Source: Cognatazoarcus halotolerans (GTDB taxonomy: Bacteria > Pseudomonadota > Gammaproteobacteria > Burkholderiales > Rhodocyclaceae). Taken from it: a stretch of DNA of 64,000 bases. Below are positions 42,101 to 50,511 of this stretch, piece after piece. The notes beneath the pieces are model-generated. The model was not told where the DNA came from. It saw only the letters and a list, made by a program, of their open reading frames with translations, and searched no databases. The position numbers and the translations under genes are program-made. The stretch's first letter is position 1. Each line of letters begins with the position of its first letter. The DNA lies in the NCBI RefSeq assembly GCF_009800965.1, contig NZ_WUAF01000001.1:577532-641531 (forward strand). Direction: 5' to 3'.

Positions 42101-45100
42101 AGCGGCTGGTTCGGCATCGAGGCCACCAAGACCACCGCCATCCAGGACCAGTACCGGATCAGCTCGATCAGCAAGTCGAACGACCCGCTCTCCAAGGGCG
42201 AATATCTCGGCTCGACCATCCTCCCCAGCGGCACCAACTCGAACACCTATTTCTACAGCACCGACAAGCCGATCTCGCGCGAGCAGGTGACCACCGCCGG
42301 ACGCAGCTGGAAGGAATGCAACTGGTGGACCCTGTGCGCCAACGCCAAGTACTACGCCGAGTACTACCGCACGGTCACCCAGCGCAACGTGCAGACCTAC
42401 AGTGTCAAGGCCGACTACCCGATCGCGATCGAGTACATCGGCTTCGATCAGGGCGCGGTCACGGTCAGTTCGAACGCCGACGTGCTCATGAACGGTGCCA
42501 TTTTCAACCGTGACGGCAACACCTCGGTGAGCAGCAGTGCCGGCGCCATCGGCCAGCTCGGCAGCGCGGCCCTGATCACCGGCAACAGCGTGGCGCTGTC
42601 GGCCGCTACCGGCATCGGCAGCGCCACCCAGGCCGTCGACGTGCAACTTGCCGGCGGCAAGCTCGACGCCACCACCGCCAGCGGCGACATCCATCTGCAA
42701 CAGGCGGTGGGTGACCTGCGCATCGGCACCGTCGGCGGTCGCGGCGCGGGCCTGGTCAGCCTCACTGCCGAGGGCAGCCTGCTCGGCGCCGACGCGACCT
42801 CGAGCGTGCAGGGCAGGCGCGTCGAACTGACCGCCACGAATGGCGGCATCGGTGTGCTCGACGGCATTGCCGATACGCCGCTGGTGGTGCGCACCGGCTA
42901 CAGCAGCGACACCGGCCAATGGCCCGACCTGGGCCTGGCGGCCACCGCGCGCGACAACATCTTCCTGCGCAACCTCGGCGATGCCGGCGCGGCCGCGCTG
43001 TTCTCCGGCAACCTGCTGCTGGTGGCGGTGGAATCGCGCGCCGGTGACGTGCGTATCGAAACCAGCGGCACCCTCATCGACAACAACCCCTTCGCGCGCA
43101 CCGACGAGCGCGCCGTGGATGAGCTCGCCGCGCTGTGGGATTCGCTGCGCCTGCGCGGCAGCCGCGCGGACGACAAGGCCGACGAGCAGGTGGCGAGCTT
43201 CGAGGCCGGGGTGACGCAGGACTACCGCACCTACTGGAACCTGCGCAACCGCCAGGCCACGCCCGCCGGCTACGATCCGGGCTATCGCTTCGAACTGAGT
43301 GCCGGCGAGCGCCAGCAGTTCGTCAAGCTGGGCTGGAGCACGGCCCAGATCGACGACTATTCGGCCAGCCGTACCGCCGAGTACCACCAGCTCCATGCGC
43401 GGCTCTATGGCGACACCCCGGACAGCGTGCTCGGCTTCGTGCCGGATTCCGATGTCGCCACCTTCGCCTACAAGGCCGACGACGCTGAGGAGACCCGGCT
43501 GCGCAGCGGCTCGAAGTGGTCCGAATCGCAGCTGCAACTGGCCGTTGCGCCGGGCCTGCTCAAGGAAATCACCGACACCGTCACGCTGATCAAGGCGCCC
43601 AACGTCAAGGGCCGCAACGTGACCCTGCTCGCCGGTACCGGCATCGGCTCGACCGATGCGCCGCGCGTGGTAGACCTCTCGGATCTCAATGCCATCAGCC
43701 GCGAAGACAAGGCCGCGCTCGCCGCGGCCGAGCGTGGCGATGCGAGCGTTGACCCGACCGACCCCAACAAGATCTTGATCCTGCAACCGCGACCGATCAA
43801 TCTCGATCTTGCCGAAGCCGGCCGCCTCACCGCGCAAGCCCTTTCGGGACAGATCTATCTGGGCTCGGAAGGCACGCTGCCGATCGGTCTCGTGTCCACA
43901 CCGGATGGCGAGATCCGCATCAAGACCAGCGGCAGCCTGATGGCCTCGCCGGTGACCGCCGGCGCCACCTCGATCTTCGGCAAATCGCTGATCCTCGAAT
44001 CGGCCGACGGCGGCATCGGCACGGTCGATTCACCGATGCACATCCGCCTCGCCAGCGGCTCGACGCTCACCGCACGCGCGGCGGGCGACATTCACATCAT
44101 CGAAGACGGCGGTGACCTCAACGTCGATACGCTCTACTCGCGCCGCGGCATCCGCCTTCAGGCGGCCGGTTCGATCCTCGACGCCTTCGACAGCGACGAC
44201 ACCAACATCCGCGCCCGCTCGCTGATGTTGACTGCGCTGGCGGCGATCGGCGAAGCCTCGAACTATCTCGACATCGGCCTCGACACCCGCCTCGAAGACA
44301 CGCCGGACGACGAGCCGGACAGCTGGCTGTTCTTGAGTTCCGGTACCGGTACCTTCATCCGCAGCGCCAGCCAGCCGCTGGTCGCCCGGGCGGTCGACGC
44401 CGGCACCGAAGCACGCTTGCAAGGCGGCGCGGGCATCACAGTCGATGGCGCAGTCACCAGCACCACCGGCATCGACATTGCCACCGGCGGCACGCTTGCG
44501 CTGAGCAGCCGCGGATCGCTGGCACCGAGCGCCGGGCCGGTCGCCTTGTCCGGCGATCGCATCGTCACAGAAACCGGCAGCCGGATCGAGCCGGGCAATG
44601 GTCGCCTCGACCTCGTTGCCGGCAGCGGCGGGGCCGAACTCAGCGGGCGCATCGACATTGCCGCACCCTCGACCGTTAATGTACTGGGCACGCTGACACT
44701 GGGCGCCACCGGACAATTCATCAGCCAGGATGTACCGGTCAGCATGAAGGCCGGCAGCATCGTGCTCGAAGGTGGCACCCGGGTCGACGCCGGAACCGCG
44801 ACGATTGCCCTCGAAGCCGCGAACGGCAACATCGAGAGCCACTCGGACGACGGCAGCACCGCGACCCTCGGCGGCGGCAATGTCAGCCTCGACGCCAGCC
44901 AGGACGTGCTGCTCGGCGGGCCGGTCGCGATCGATCGAAGTGCGGTGACGATCAGCGCCGGCCGCGACCTCCGGGCCGACAGCGCGCTTACCGTCAGCGA
45001 CGATGCAAGCCTCGTTGCCGGCCACAACATGCAGCTCGACGGCACCATCGACAGCGACGGCAACATCACGGCCAGGGCCGAAGAGGCGCTCGCCAGCGGC

Positions 45101-46426
45101 GGAACAACACGCTCGGGCGCCGACATCAGCCTGTCGGCGGGTACCGCGGTCGCCCTTGATGGCGCGATCAATGCCGGCGCGGACCTGGCGGTCGAATCAG
45201 GCACCTCGACCACCCTCGCCGGCGCCATTGCCGCCGCGCGCGGCAGCAAACTCCTGGCCGGCTCAGACATTGCGCTCACCGGCGGCAGTCTCGCTTCGGG
45301 CGGCGATGCCGAACTCACCGCAGGCCGGGATCTCCTCGCCGACGCCGACTCGCGCATCGACACTGGCGGCGACCTGAAGCTCTCTGCTGGCCGCGACATG
45401 AGACTTGACGGCGCGATCGACACCGGCAGCACGACCACCATCGATGCCGCCCGTGATTTCGCGAACGGCGGCCGGCTCGCGGGTGCCGGCGACATCACCG
45501 TCACCGCCGGCACGGATATCGAACTTGGCGGAACGCTCACCGGCGGCGCGAGGCTCGACGTCGCGTCATCCGGCACCACGCGCGTCCCGGGAGTCATCAC
45601 GGCGGCGGACGACGCGACGCTGGCCGCCGCTGACGACATTGCCTTTGCGGGCGGTTCGCTGACAGCACCGAGGGTCAGGATCATCGCGGGCACCGACGGC
45701 AGCGGCAACGTGGCCGGCAGCATTCTGGCCGGTCCGGACATCGTCGCCGCCGAGTCAGCCTTCATCACCGCACCCGGGGTGATCGGCCTGGGCGCCCCGC
45801 TCGAGGTGCTCACCCCCAGGCTCGACCTCGAGGCGAACGGGATCGATGTCGCTGCAGCGCCGGTCGATGCGACCGACGCGCTCGAGGTGACGGCCACCGG
45901 GGTGGGCGGCAGCGATGCCGCCTCGGTGAAGCTCGCGCTCTCCAGCGAGAACACGGTGCGCATCGGCCGACTCTACGCCACCGCCAGCTCGGTCAGCGCC
46001 GACACGCCGAACTTCAAGGTGGTGGACGGCCGGGTCGGCGACTATGCCACCTTCTACACGCCGGACTACAGCGTGCACATCGACCGCCTCGACCGGCGCG
46101 TCAAGCCCGGTTTCGACGCGCGCGGCTTCACCCTCAGCGGTAACTACGATCTCGACGTGACCCCCGACGCGGCCCACATCGGTGCCTTCCTGATCCACGC
46201 CAACCCCCGCAAGGTGGTGTTTAGCACGCCGGGCGGTAACGCGAGCACCACCACCGAGAACGTCCTCGCCTCGCAGAACAGCCAGGGCAGGAAGGATCTC
46301 GACCTGCGTGCAAATGCAGCCCGGGCCGCTCAGGAACCCCCCGGGGAAGCCGGCCTGGTATCGATCGGTGGCGGACTTTTCGACTGTAACGGCCGCAGTG
46401 GTTGCGACGACAGCGGCGCGCAATGA
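30101..46426 (+). CDS. giant two-partner-secretion adhesin (TpsA; LktA-like filamentous adhesin), 5441 aa
   Basis: An exported cell-surface protein. Signal peptide to about residue 38 (MMMAAAHA). The TPS secretion domain follows, with NVFFFNPHGIAVGAGGQINVG (FxxPxG, about 125-143) and a beta-helix start. Residues roughly 400-3200 are tandem Ala/Gly/Thr/Asp-rich beta-solenoid repeats of the form GSxSVxxxxxxTxAxIxxxAxV, like the leukotoxin LktA family. Residues about 3330-3540 are a coiled coil rather than solenoid. Residues about 4600-5150 are FHA-like repeats (LxAGxDIxLxG). Reading the mature part I found cysteines only as CNWWTLC (4073/4079) and CNGRSGC (5429/5435, six residues from the end). 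The last cysteine pair recalls HMW1, where a C-terminal disulfide loop anchors the adhesin to its TpsB. Overlaps tpsB by ATGA. Composition matches the neighbours; no sign of recent transfer. Confidence 0.9.
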   Translation: MSYGALGFLRRQYLCVLRRCAFLNACAAPLMMMAAAHAGPAPIVPDGRTATTLAGHGTVTDIHTTTVRANTAFNSFSRFNIGRGQTVNLHLPGGTSNLLNLVRNERSTLDGVMNAYKDGRIGGNVFFFNPHGIAVGAGGQINVGSLLLATPSAGFMDRLIDGSGNIENATVAAALEGRIPLSESGLITVEGRIRAARAVNLSAAGVRIGADADISAGAAARVEFGAMVNIDGLDGAATVLAEGDTIRIVGSQNVSVAGRLAADGSNGAAAGRIGIDAGKDITLADGARVSADGHGARSDGGDVRIFAGNTASLAAGAEVSARGGEISGDGGHIEFSAARTVRLEGGALRAGATDGRRGAVLIDPEDIEVVGKNQYTDGADYSLIANDRITVDENVTISTRDLSDVNTGNHLTGASQGDSGDLSLKAKTIELKAGSRLLAHADNGKTGGDVKVEASELDAIGANRDAEASISATKATITGKDILIRATAETSGLTELLENDPGLSVADAQRWVDNELDDPVDGVAGQFFTVTSKATASTTLLGSKVTGSGDVTISSRAGARTGFSKTATATTTIGDSGAVASEIRGRSVTIDSSASTSLVYKILGTATTLLDQSWLPDPDGALITTLDDTFFDFSSVPLVALSTAKATTLIDGATAVTGADTVTISSQAVSAAKPTFSSPFLFSAAWGESTAEARTRVLGTSRIVATNALSIEAATDTEIDVSASVNSINKPVDATFVRANTHITTLAEVGAGTQTTGGSIKVDARTEARINAAADAKNTGGSGVGLALAISDSSSETTATLGGTAQALSGKVEINANADIEESTSANAATLGNPSSISARITNFKAGIQRNVVGSILGATGKLKPATAERITTFLFPGIKEGKFNAAGAVAWSNASNIATASISPLADVRAQGDISVTAKISDRPGSSAGAKTTSTGSAIGGSVARGNFANTANASIGSDATVDARGATLVDAQTVVPYPWQIDWTDPEEILDFLKGGVLDMFLSTYSINSAKGKSGLGLAVGVNIFDLANNANAWIDEGARLNTRFLPVAGLATQSVKVSALNDVSLTAAVGILSKKFLGTSGGKAAVGGSADLISIDTKASATIRGDAEVNSAGLDLNANDIQRLVSVTEAGGSSDAVGIEGAVSINTLTNNSLAAIDDDAKVDAKGDVTVDAHADLESISVAGGVVATKGQVGIGFSVSLNTIASDVAAYIGNYDPLGLDLTAATGHLSSTGAVNLVAYSDISQGAYSVAGALATNSKAQTEMPAGANDTQDGSGSAAGASKSGKGKFGIAVSADVSINDIDADTQAFLSDGASVTKADSLAMKATNKLAVSALSGGVTISTQQSGNGLAGSYAQNSLKGTTAAFADDATVKLSGAFDADAHVTGKIESLSASVAGTKGKLGVAGSVSINDIDNTTRTGLDKVALSGVSTVDLKALDDSTIRSIAGAIAFGGKAGVGLSFSWNKLGNDSESAIEDSDVDATGAIKLDATTDNSIDTISAAIGASKGAMAGAGAVTINTIGNSTRAWIAGLRGGDGVDSTAGIALHSTDSSRIFGLAGALGASTDKAGVGVSFAWNDVGNTVDARLKGNTNVESTAGDITVKSDSTTRIEAISASGGVANKVGVAGSGSVVQAKNTVKAGIDAGSTAIADGNLHVGAADDVDLFSLAGNVSGGGKVAIGASASVLITDNTVEARIDGSATGRGKRGEMAVPTGRKDGDGTVLTENTSGVAATATSHEDIQTIAAGGSGGGSVGVAGSATVTDLTETTTAAIGSAATINPAGDGATTQDVTVRASDQTKLLGVAGAVAFGGRGGVGAGADVGLIDKTTKATVGGNIKARDTVTVEALSNEDITSVAASLSAGGSAGIAGSASVYVMNIATTGEIADAATVNSDGNVIVSSDDANEMDMIAGNGAFGGTAGVGASAAVAVIDKTTTARVGKGATINALGTRAGVTVADGSFATSYTANSTDEGEISAPAASNPDGSDSQALSGQRVSTRGTTSGFQGLAVTATNKDDVETISATGSAAGTAAITIAGDVNVITTHTTAEIADDAQVNQSNSGAGAGQSVLVAAGNDHYQMGIAGSASGAGTVGIGAGADVLVAKHTTVARVGDSADVRARKDVAVLARADEEILSIAAGLGVGGTVGVAGSTSVLSMTNVTSATTGTDSVVDADGNVRIVASDDTETDIIDGTLAAGFGAAGVGGAVGVNRIQKDTTAGVGANATVKARGNNTAAMQALSGNDLADRDPITGLMVEANSSEDLFSVAASGAGGFYAGVSGAVTITSLDSDTTAVIGSGAQINQGVTNGSATQDVNVSARNHARLDAYTGSLALGAVGAAGGVDVGTVRNDTTATIDDSAKVAAKRDVDVNALTSAEIDSVVVSASGGLGAIAGGVAVYSVGSGLDAEGRSRLKSTGGDFADVNSYADDQAADGSVNSLLAGSDDARIRDAGNRSQSARAGVSISGDLASAASTGTTASIGDADVSSGGAVDIDARQDLDTTLTAGAAAGGALGLGAGIGVLNINAGTAADIAAQAGIDSGGAVSVLAHTGTTSNLTGFAGSFGGVVLDAAVAIVTDKSSTEAGIGDGVVVDKAGAITVSASDKRTAKSKALGASVGSAAVGASVAEATIGGGVTASVGDGARIGQGSNTVGSLAVTATSASHADSYAMAAKAGLGLAAGGAAATSKATPTISATLGATSRSKLDGAASIAAGGSAESAAEALGVNISAGGAAGASVALATAQPTLTASVGKAAELTAASLAVTARQALPGSGVSADAHATGASGGLLVGLNATVAEAHGGGVTTAAIGDLATITTGGATTVEAAGTSTQRSDASGLSLGIVALGANVSTADTLATTTASTGEKVKLHAATTTVKAASTSDNLAEATAGGGGVVSGLASQATTRDTSTTLARVGSGQDGSNERAIDTDTFTLTADHASSFNARVDSTNASVVGASGAMASNTVTAVTSAVIDDAALIKADSLTVWAHNSALKPWLSTLAYPWLPGVPEWNVKSGSGGLFDLPAARSDTGISQRALVRVGDGASIVQTGSTANPGKLSLGAENQVIARDKVKVDSGGAIAVPGGDSKIRADLNTASVQVGYKANGAAGDTAAKIDGLGDVVIGTRAEGDIYTQVAVDTYGVAGAPEGNALSRFTSANQVSIGNAALTAQRDILIAAGQNTSGQNDLVAATARTDLFNNTLIPISTKPGADARITTTSTISLGSDALLRSARHTQLFAQEGSADASGVGIGKDIYREALASVASAISEAFGGEKVSFEIRGGSSAVNKTSSVAIDGTVEVGINRKQELEIGIDGTVSKKIGSIGIANTQVQSVAGDIVARIETLQDLIRQYSTSNANTDAALAVEAYKSEIRFLERKLEELGFKSGGADGGFASVPSLSERQAAEQAVSGMQQLKADREATIADRQADNSTRTSQNTSLAADNVTLNGEITSLKTTRTAKETERAGYTTSDPEYATLTTEINNLTDQINTKQSTVDANKVTITTNDSVIASNDTEIADLTGKNTSLQAQIDDVQADIDSGSLSTSTTAGPSATFLTLTDATAQLGNIYIRGDRLSGSGTLDAPGDAEIRITNNGPSYLVVNNFDIPPNDGGKLYFNDASISNNAQINGMNGSGSAARFAITTADTAVSGSDGSVALPEPAIIITSKYDPLDPFYSSRTPAGVAVLAPDIVVRGTISNPRGLAKIESAAGSIRLEQDSAIRAKTVDVMTRNGDFVQSYSNTFSHVAGEPLTFVPGDPTIHTLDRIDGPNAQDGKGIIANGSVLLAARYLNINGTVQSGIVEWGVQIPATAQVEVPSGTGTVARSFADARSYYQGLSDAERAVPGAEYFAVSGASTSGLGATTWGTREQVAVSYNAKENRLELAGVQVQGGYIEIFGQVFNTNRNPGAGRLRVLDGYGQITVDNQSGLAMVVNLLDAGRGAKGEINITDIVGIAPNGTPVVKTTHYTRDPGDARTGEYYDPVSGLRYSLTKGTRTVTEEKYRYSQSGWFGIEATKTTAIQDQYRISSISKSNDPLSKGEYLGSTILPSGTNSNTYFYSTDKPISREQVTTAGRSWKECNWWTLCANAKYYAEYYRTVTQRNVQTYSVKADYPIAIEYIGFDQGAVTVSSNADVLMNGAIFNRDGNTSVSSSAGAIGQLGSAALITGNSVALSAATGIGSATQAVDVQLAGGKLDATTASGDIHLQQAVGDLRIGTVGGRGAGLVSLTAEGSLLGADATSSVQGRRVELTATNGGIGVLDGIADTPLVVRTGYSSDTGQWPDLGLAATARDNIFLRNLGDAGAAALFSGNLLLVAVESRAGDVRIETSGTLIDNNPFARTDERAVDELAALWDSLRLRGSRADDKADEQVASFEAGVTQDYRTYWNLRNRQATPAGYDPGYRFELSAGERQQFVKLGWSTAQIDDYSASRTAEYHQLHARLYGDTPDSVLGFVPDSDVATFAYKADDAEETRLRSGSKWSESQLQLAVAPGLLKEITDTVTLIKAPNVKGRNVTLLAGTGIGSTDAPRVVDLSDLNAISREDKAALAAAERGDASVDPTDPNKILILQPRPINLDLAEAGRLTAQALSGQIYLGSEGTLPIGLVSTPDGEIRIKTSGSLMASPVTAGATSIFGKSLILESADGGIGTVDSPMHIRLASGSTLTARAAGDIHIIEDGGDLNVDTLYSRRGIRLQAAGSILDAFDSDDTNIRARSLMLTALAAIGEASNYLDIGLDTRLEDTPDDEPDSWLFLSSGTGTFIRSASQPLVARAVDAGTEARLQGGAGITVDGAVTSTTGIDIATGGTLALSSRGSLAPSAGPVALSGDRIVTETGSRIEPGNGRLDLVAGSGGAELSGRIDIAAPSTVNVLGTLTLGATGQFISQDVPVSMKAGSIVLEGGTRVDAGTATIALEAANGNIESHSDDGSTATLGGGNVSLDASQDVLLGGPVAIDRSAVTISAGRDLRADSALTVSDDASLVAGHNMQLDGTIDSDGNITARAEEALASGGTTRSGADISLSAGTAVALDGAINAGADLAVESGTSTTLAGAIAAARGSKLLAGSDIALTGGSLASGGDAELTAGRDLLADADSRIDTGGDLKLSAGRDMRLDGAIDTGSTTTIDAARDFANGGRLAGAGDITVTAGTDIELGGTLTGGARLDVASSGTTRVPGVITAADDATLAAADDIAFAGGSLTAPRVRIIAGTDGSGNVAGSILAGPDIVAAESAFITAPGVIGLGAPLEVLTPRLDLEANGIDVAAAPVDATDALEVTATGVGGSDAASVKLALSSENTVRIGRLYATASSVSADTPNFKVVDGRVGDYATFYTPDYSVHIDRLDRRVKPGFDARGFTLSGNYDLDVTPDAAHIGAFLIHANPRKVVFSTPGGNASTTTENVLASQNSQGRKDLDLRANAARAAQEPPGEAGLVSIGGGLFDCNGRSGCDDSGAQ

Positions 46427-48126
46427 GCACCGCACCTACCAGGGAGAAGACCTTGCACCTGTGCAACTCGATAACCCGCGCGGCCGTGCTTGCCGCCACC
46501 CTGCTCTCATCGCACGCGGTCGTCGCGCAGACCAGAACCGACCCCGGAGCGATCCTGCAGCAACAGCAGGAAAACCTCGAACGTCGCCAGCGCGAAGAGC
46601 GTCTGCAACAGGTACCGCAAGCGCCTCGGATATCCACGCCCAGCCCCGGCGACGGCGCCGCGGCCTCGACCGAAAAGAACATCCGCGTAGAGCGTTTCGC
46701 CATCGATCGCTCCGAGATTCTGCCGGCCGCCGAGATCGATGCGATCCTCACTCCGCTGCAGGGCACGGTGGTGAGTCTGCAGGATCTGTTCGACGCCGTC
46801 GCCGCGATCAATCGCCTGTATGACGCGCGCCACCAGCCCACCGCGCGGGCGATCCTGCCGCCGCAGACGGTCAGCGACGGAACGGTACGCATCCGGCTCG
46901 TCGAGGCAAGAATCGGCGAACTGCGGGTCGGCGGCACCACCTGGCTGCGCGACGACTTCATCCCCCGCCGGCTCAATCTCAAGCCGGGCCAGCTGATGTC
47001 GGTACCGCGGCTCGAGGCGGACCTGATCCGCTTCAACCGGCTGCACGAGACCCAGCTGCGGGCGGGCATCGTCGCGGGCAAGCAGTTCGGCACCACCGAC
47101 GTCGAGATCACCGCGGTCGAACCGCCGCGCCAGAGCTACACGCTGTTTGCCGACAACGCGGGCCGCGACACCATCGGCGAGGGCCGCCTCGGGCTGATCG
47201 CGCGCTACACCAATCCCTTCGGCGTCGACGACAGCCTGCAGGTGCTGGGCACCGCCACCGAGGGATCGAAGAACGTCTCGCTCGCCTACTCGGCCGCCGT
47301 CTCGCGCAGCGACCTGCGCATGGACGCCTCGCTCAGCGTCGGCACCGTGAAAGTCATCGCCGGCACCTTCGCCCCGCTCGACATCACCGGCGAGTCGCGC
47401 GACTTCAGCCTTGGCCTGAGCAAGCCGCTGGAGGTCAGCCTCGAGCGCCTGTGGAAAATCTACGGCCGCTGGTCGATGCGCGATTCGCGCAGCGAGTTCG
47501 GCGGATTCCAGCAAAGCGACCTCGACCTGCGCCTGATCACCCTCGGCGTGAGCGGCGAAGCCCGTAACGAACGACGCGCCTGGTACACCGATCACGCGAT
47601 CGCGGCGGGCATCCCCTATCTCGGCGGCGAACAGAGCTTCGCCTACTACCGCGGCAGCGGCACGCGCTTCGACCGTCTGTCGGAACGCCTGCAGCTGGTT
47701 CTGCGCGGTGGCCTGCAGTTCTCCGACACCCGTTTTCTGCCTGCCAGCGAGCAGTTCCAGATCGGCGGCGCCTACACCGTCCGCGGCTTCTCGGAGGGCC
47801 TGCTATCGGGCCGGAGCGGCTATTTCGGCAGTGTCGAACTGCGCCTCGCCCAGACAATCGCCCCCCAAACCAGGGAAGGCGTGAACGGCACCACCTTGCA
47901 ATGGGTCGCCTTCATCGACCATGGCGGCGCGCTACCCTACCGGCAGGGCATCCTCAAGGAAGTAAGCAAGGACGACTTTCTCACCAGCGCCGGCGTCGGC
48001 ATGCTGTTCGAGCTGGGCAAGCGGTTGAGCGGGCGCCTGAGTCTGGCGCAACCGATCCACGGCAATCCTGCCGAGGTGCGCGATCGCCGGCCACGTGCCC
48101 ACTTTTCGCTGAGCATCGCACTATAG
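46423..48126 (+). CDS. outer-membrane TpsB transporter (ShlB/FhaC/HecB family)
   Basis: Secretes the upstream adhesin through the outer membrane. The 567-residue protein has a signal peptide ending near AVVA-Q, a short helix/Gln-rich linker (QQQQENLERRQREERLQQ), two POTRA domains (IRVERFAIDRSEILPAAEID; RIRLVEARIGELRVGG), then a 16-strand barrel with the conserved QIGGAYTVRGFSEGLLSG loop motif. Start ATG 46423 overlaps tpsA; TTG 46453 is an alternative with a better ribosome site (AGGGAG, 6 bases) and still a full signal peptide. The order tpsA-tpsB is the reverse of fhaC-fhaB style loci elsewhere. Confidence 0.93.
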   Translation: MSTAPTREKTLHLCNSITRAAVLAATLLSSHAVVAQTRTDPGAILQQQQENLERRQREERLQQVPQAPRISTPSPGDGAAASTEKNIRVERFAIDRSEILPAAEIDAILTPLQGTVVSLQDLFDAVAAINRLYDARHQPTARAILPPQTVSDGTVRIRLVEARIGELRVGGTTWLRDDFIPRRLNLKPGQLMSVPRLEADLIRFNRLHETQLRAGIVAGKQFGTTDVEITAVEPPRQSYTLFADNAGRDTIGEGRLGLIARYTNPFGVDDSLQVLGTATEGSKNVSLAYSAAVSRSDLRMDASLSVGTVKVIAGTFAPLDITGESRDFSLGLSKPLEVSLERLWKIYGRWSMRDSRSEFGGFQQSDLDLRLITLGVSGEARNERRAWYTDHAIAAGIPYLGGEQSFAYYRGSGTRFDRLSERLQLVLRGGLQFSDTRFLPASEQFQIGGAYTVRGFSEGLLSGRSGYFGSVELRLAQTIAPQTREGVNGTTLQWVAFIDHGGALPYRQGILKEVSKDDFLTSAGVGMLFELGKRLSGRLSLAQPIHGNPAEVRDRRPRAHFSLSIAL

Positions 48127-48207
48127 CCTTGTCTCCAGCGCAGCCGGGGGCCTTCCCGTGCATCGCGCTATAGCCTTGTCTCCAGCGCAGCCCGGGGGCG
48201 TTCCCGT
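48113..48207 (+). repeat. imperfect 47-bp tandem duplication spanning the tpsB stop codon
   Basis: Units 48113-48159 and 48160-48207 share GCATCGC-CTATAGCC-type starts and the same order of TTGTCTCCAGCGCAG and TTCCCGT. They differ at three places (A/G, one extra C, C/G). The first unit includes the last codons and TAG of tpsB; the second repeats them out of context. Likely a slipped-strand or unequal exchange duplication. Confidence 0.8.
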
Positions 48208-48293
48208 GCGCGCCCGGTGCGGCTCGGGCAGCTGCGCCGGCTGGACGAATTCCGGCAAAATGCCGGCATCGCCATCCGCGCAGATACAAGCTC

Positions 48294-48767
48294 ATGAAAG
48301 AAACCGCAGCAGAAATGCTCGCCCGCGCCGACGCATCGATCGCGCGCGACGACCACATCACCGCACTTCAGGTCCTCAAGGCGGCGGCGGAACAGCACCC
48401 CGACGACGCCCTGCTGGCCTATCGGCTGGGCACCGAATATGCGCACATTGAGCTGTTCGAACCCGCAATCTCGCGCATGTCGCACGCCATCGCCCGAGCG
48501 CCCGCGCTGCACATCGCGCGCTTTCATCTGGGTCTGCTGCAGGCAATGGGCGGTGACTATGCCGCCGCGCTGGCCAGCTGGGCACCGCTCGAAGCGCTGC
48601 CCAGCGAACACGCACTGCATCTGTTCAAGCGCGCCTTCGAAGTGCTTGCCGAAGATCGCCTCGAACCGGCGCGGCAGCTCCTTGAGCGGGGGCTCGCGGC
48701 AAGTGGCAGCACACCACTGATCGACCGCGAAATGCGGCGGCTGCTGAACAGCATCCCGTCCGCCTGA
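48294..48767 (+). CDS. TPR-like repeat protein, 157 aa
   Basis: Helical repeats: MLARADASIARDDHITALQVL, AAEQHPDDALLAYRLGTEYAHI, LHIARFHLGLLQAMGGDYAAAL. The spacing and Ala/Leu pattern fit about four TPR units. No signal peptide. Role unknown; it lies between the adhesin locus and the ahcY operon, on its own transcript as far as can be seen. Confidence 0.75.
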   Translation: MKETAAEMLARADASIARDDHITALQVLKAAAEQHPDDALLAYRLGTEYAHIELFEPAISRMSHAIARAPALHIARFHLGLLQAMGGDYAAALASWAPLEALPSEHALHLFKRAFEVLAEDRLEPARQLLERGLAASGSTPLIDREMRRLLNSIPSA

Positions 48768-48821
48768 ACGCCCCCGGAAGCGGTACTTTTACGCAGTCGT
48801 GCAGCTGTCGCGGGGCGGGAC

Positions 48822-48851
48822 TCAACAAATTCGCCGAGCGACAGCTATAAT
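48822..48851 (+). promoter_or_regulatory. ahcY operon promoter
   Basis: -10 TATAAT (48846-48851, perfect), with a weak -35 TCAACA (48822-48827) at 18-base spacing. Transcription would begin about 48858, right at the 5' end of the SAH riboswitch, as expected. Confidence 0.6.
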
Positions 48852-48860
48852 CTCGCCTTT

Positions 48861-48950
48861 CCGAGGAGCGCTGCGAGAGTCGATCGAACGCGATCCGCCT
48901 CCCAGGCTCGGAAACCGCCTATCCGGCGGTCAGGATTCAACGGCGCTCGC
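48861..48950 (+). ncRNA. SAH riboswitch
   Basis: Matches the S-adenosylhomocysteine aptamer: CCGAGGAGCGCTGCGA at the 5' end, CCCAGGCTCGGAAACC in the middle, and ACGGCGCTCGC at the 3' end. GAGCGC pairs with GCGCTC (P1) and CCGAG pairs with CTCGG (pseudoknot). It lies directly upstream of ahcY, its usual target. SAH binding turns the gene on, so that toxic SAH is cleared. A CCCGTGC/GCACGGG hairpin follows (about 48959-48975) and may belong to the expression platform. Confidence 0.92.
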
Positions 48951-49034
48951 GACATCAACCCGTGCCGGGCACGGGAGGTGCGTGAGCATAAGCCCGTCCT
49001 CCCCCCGGCCTCAGCAATGAACAAGGAGTTCATG

Positions 49035-50444
<1,410 letters not shown>

Positions 50445-50511
50445 CCGGACCGTGGCAAGGCGGGCCGCACCTCGCGGCGGCCCGCCGATCGGCCGGAAAA
50501 GGAGACAGAGC

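Noticed and set aside
30101..46426. Possible recent horizontal transfer of the adhesin locus
   Set aside because: Base composition and codon choice match the neighbours, and no insertion sequence, integrase or tRNA is found at either side; only the promoter stretch is AT-rich.
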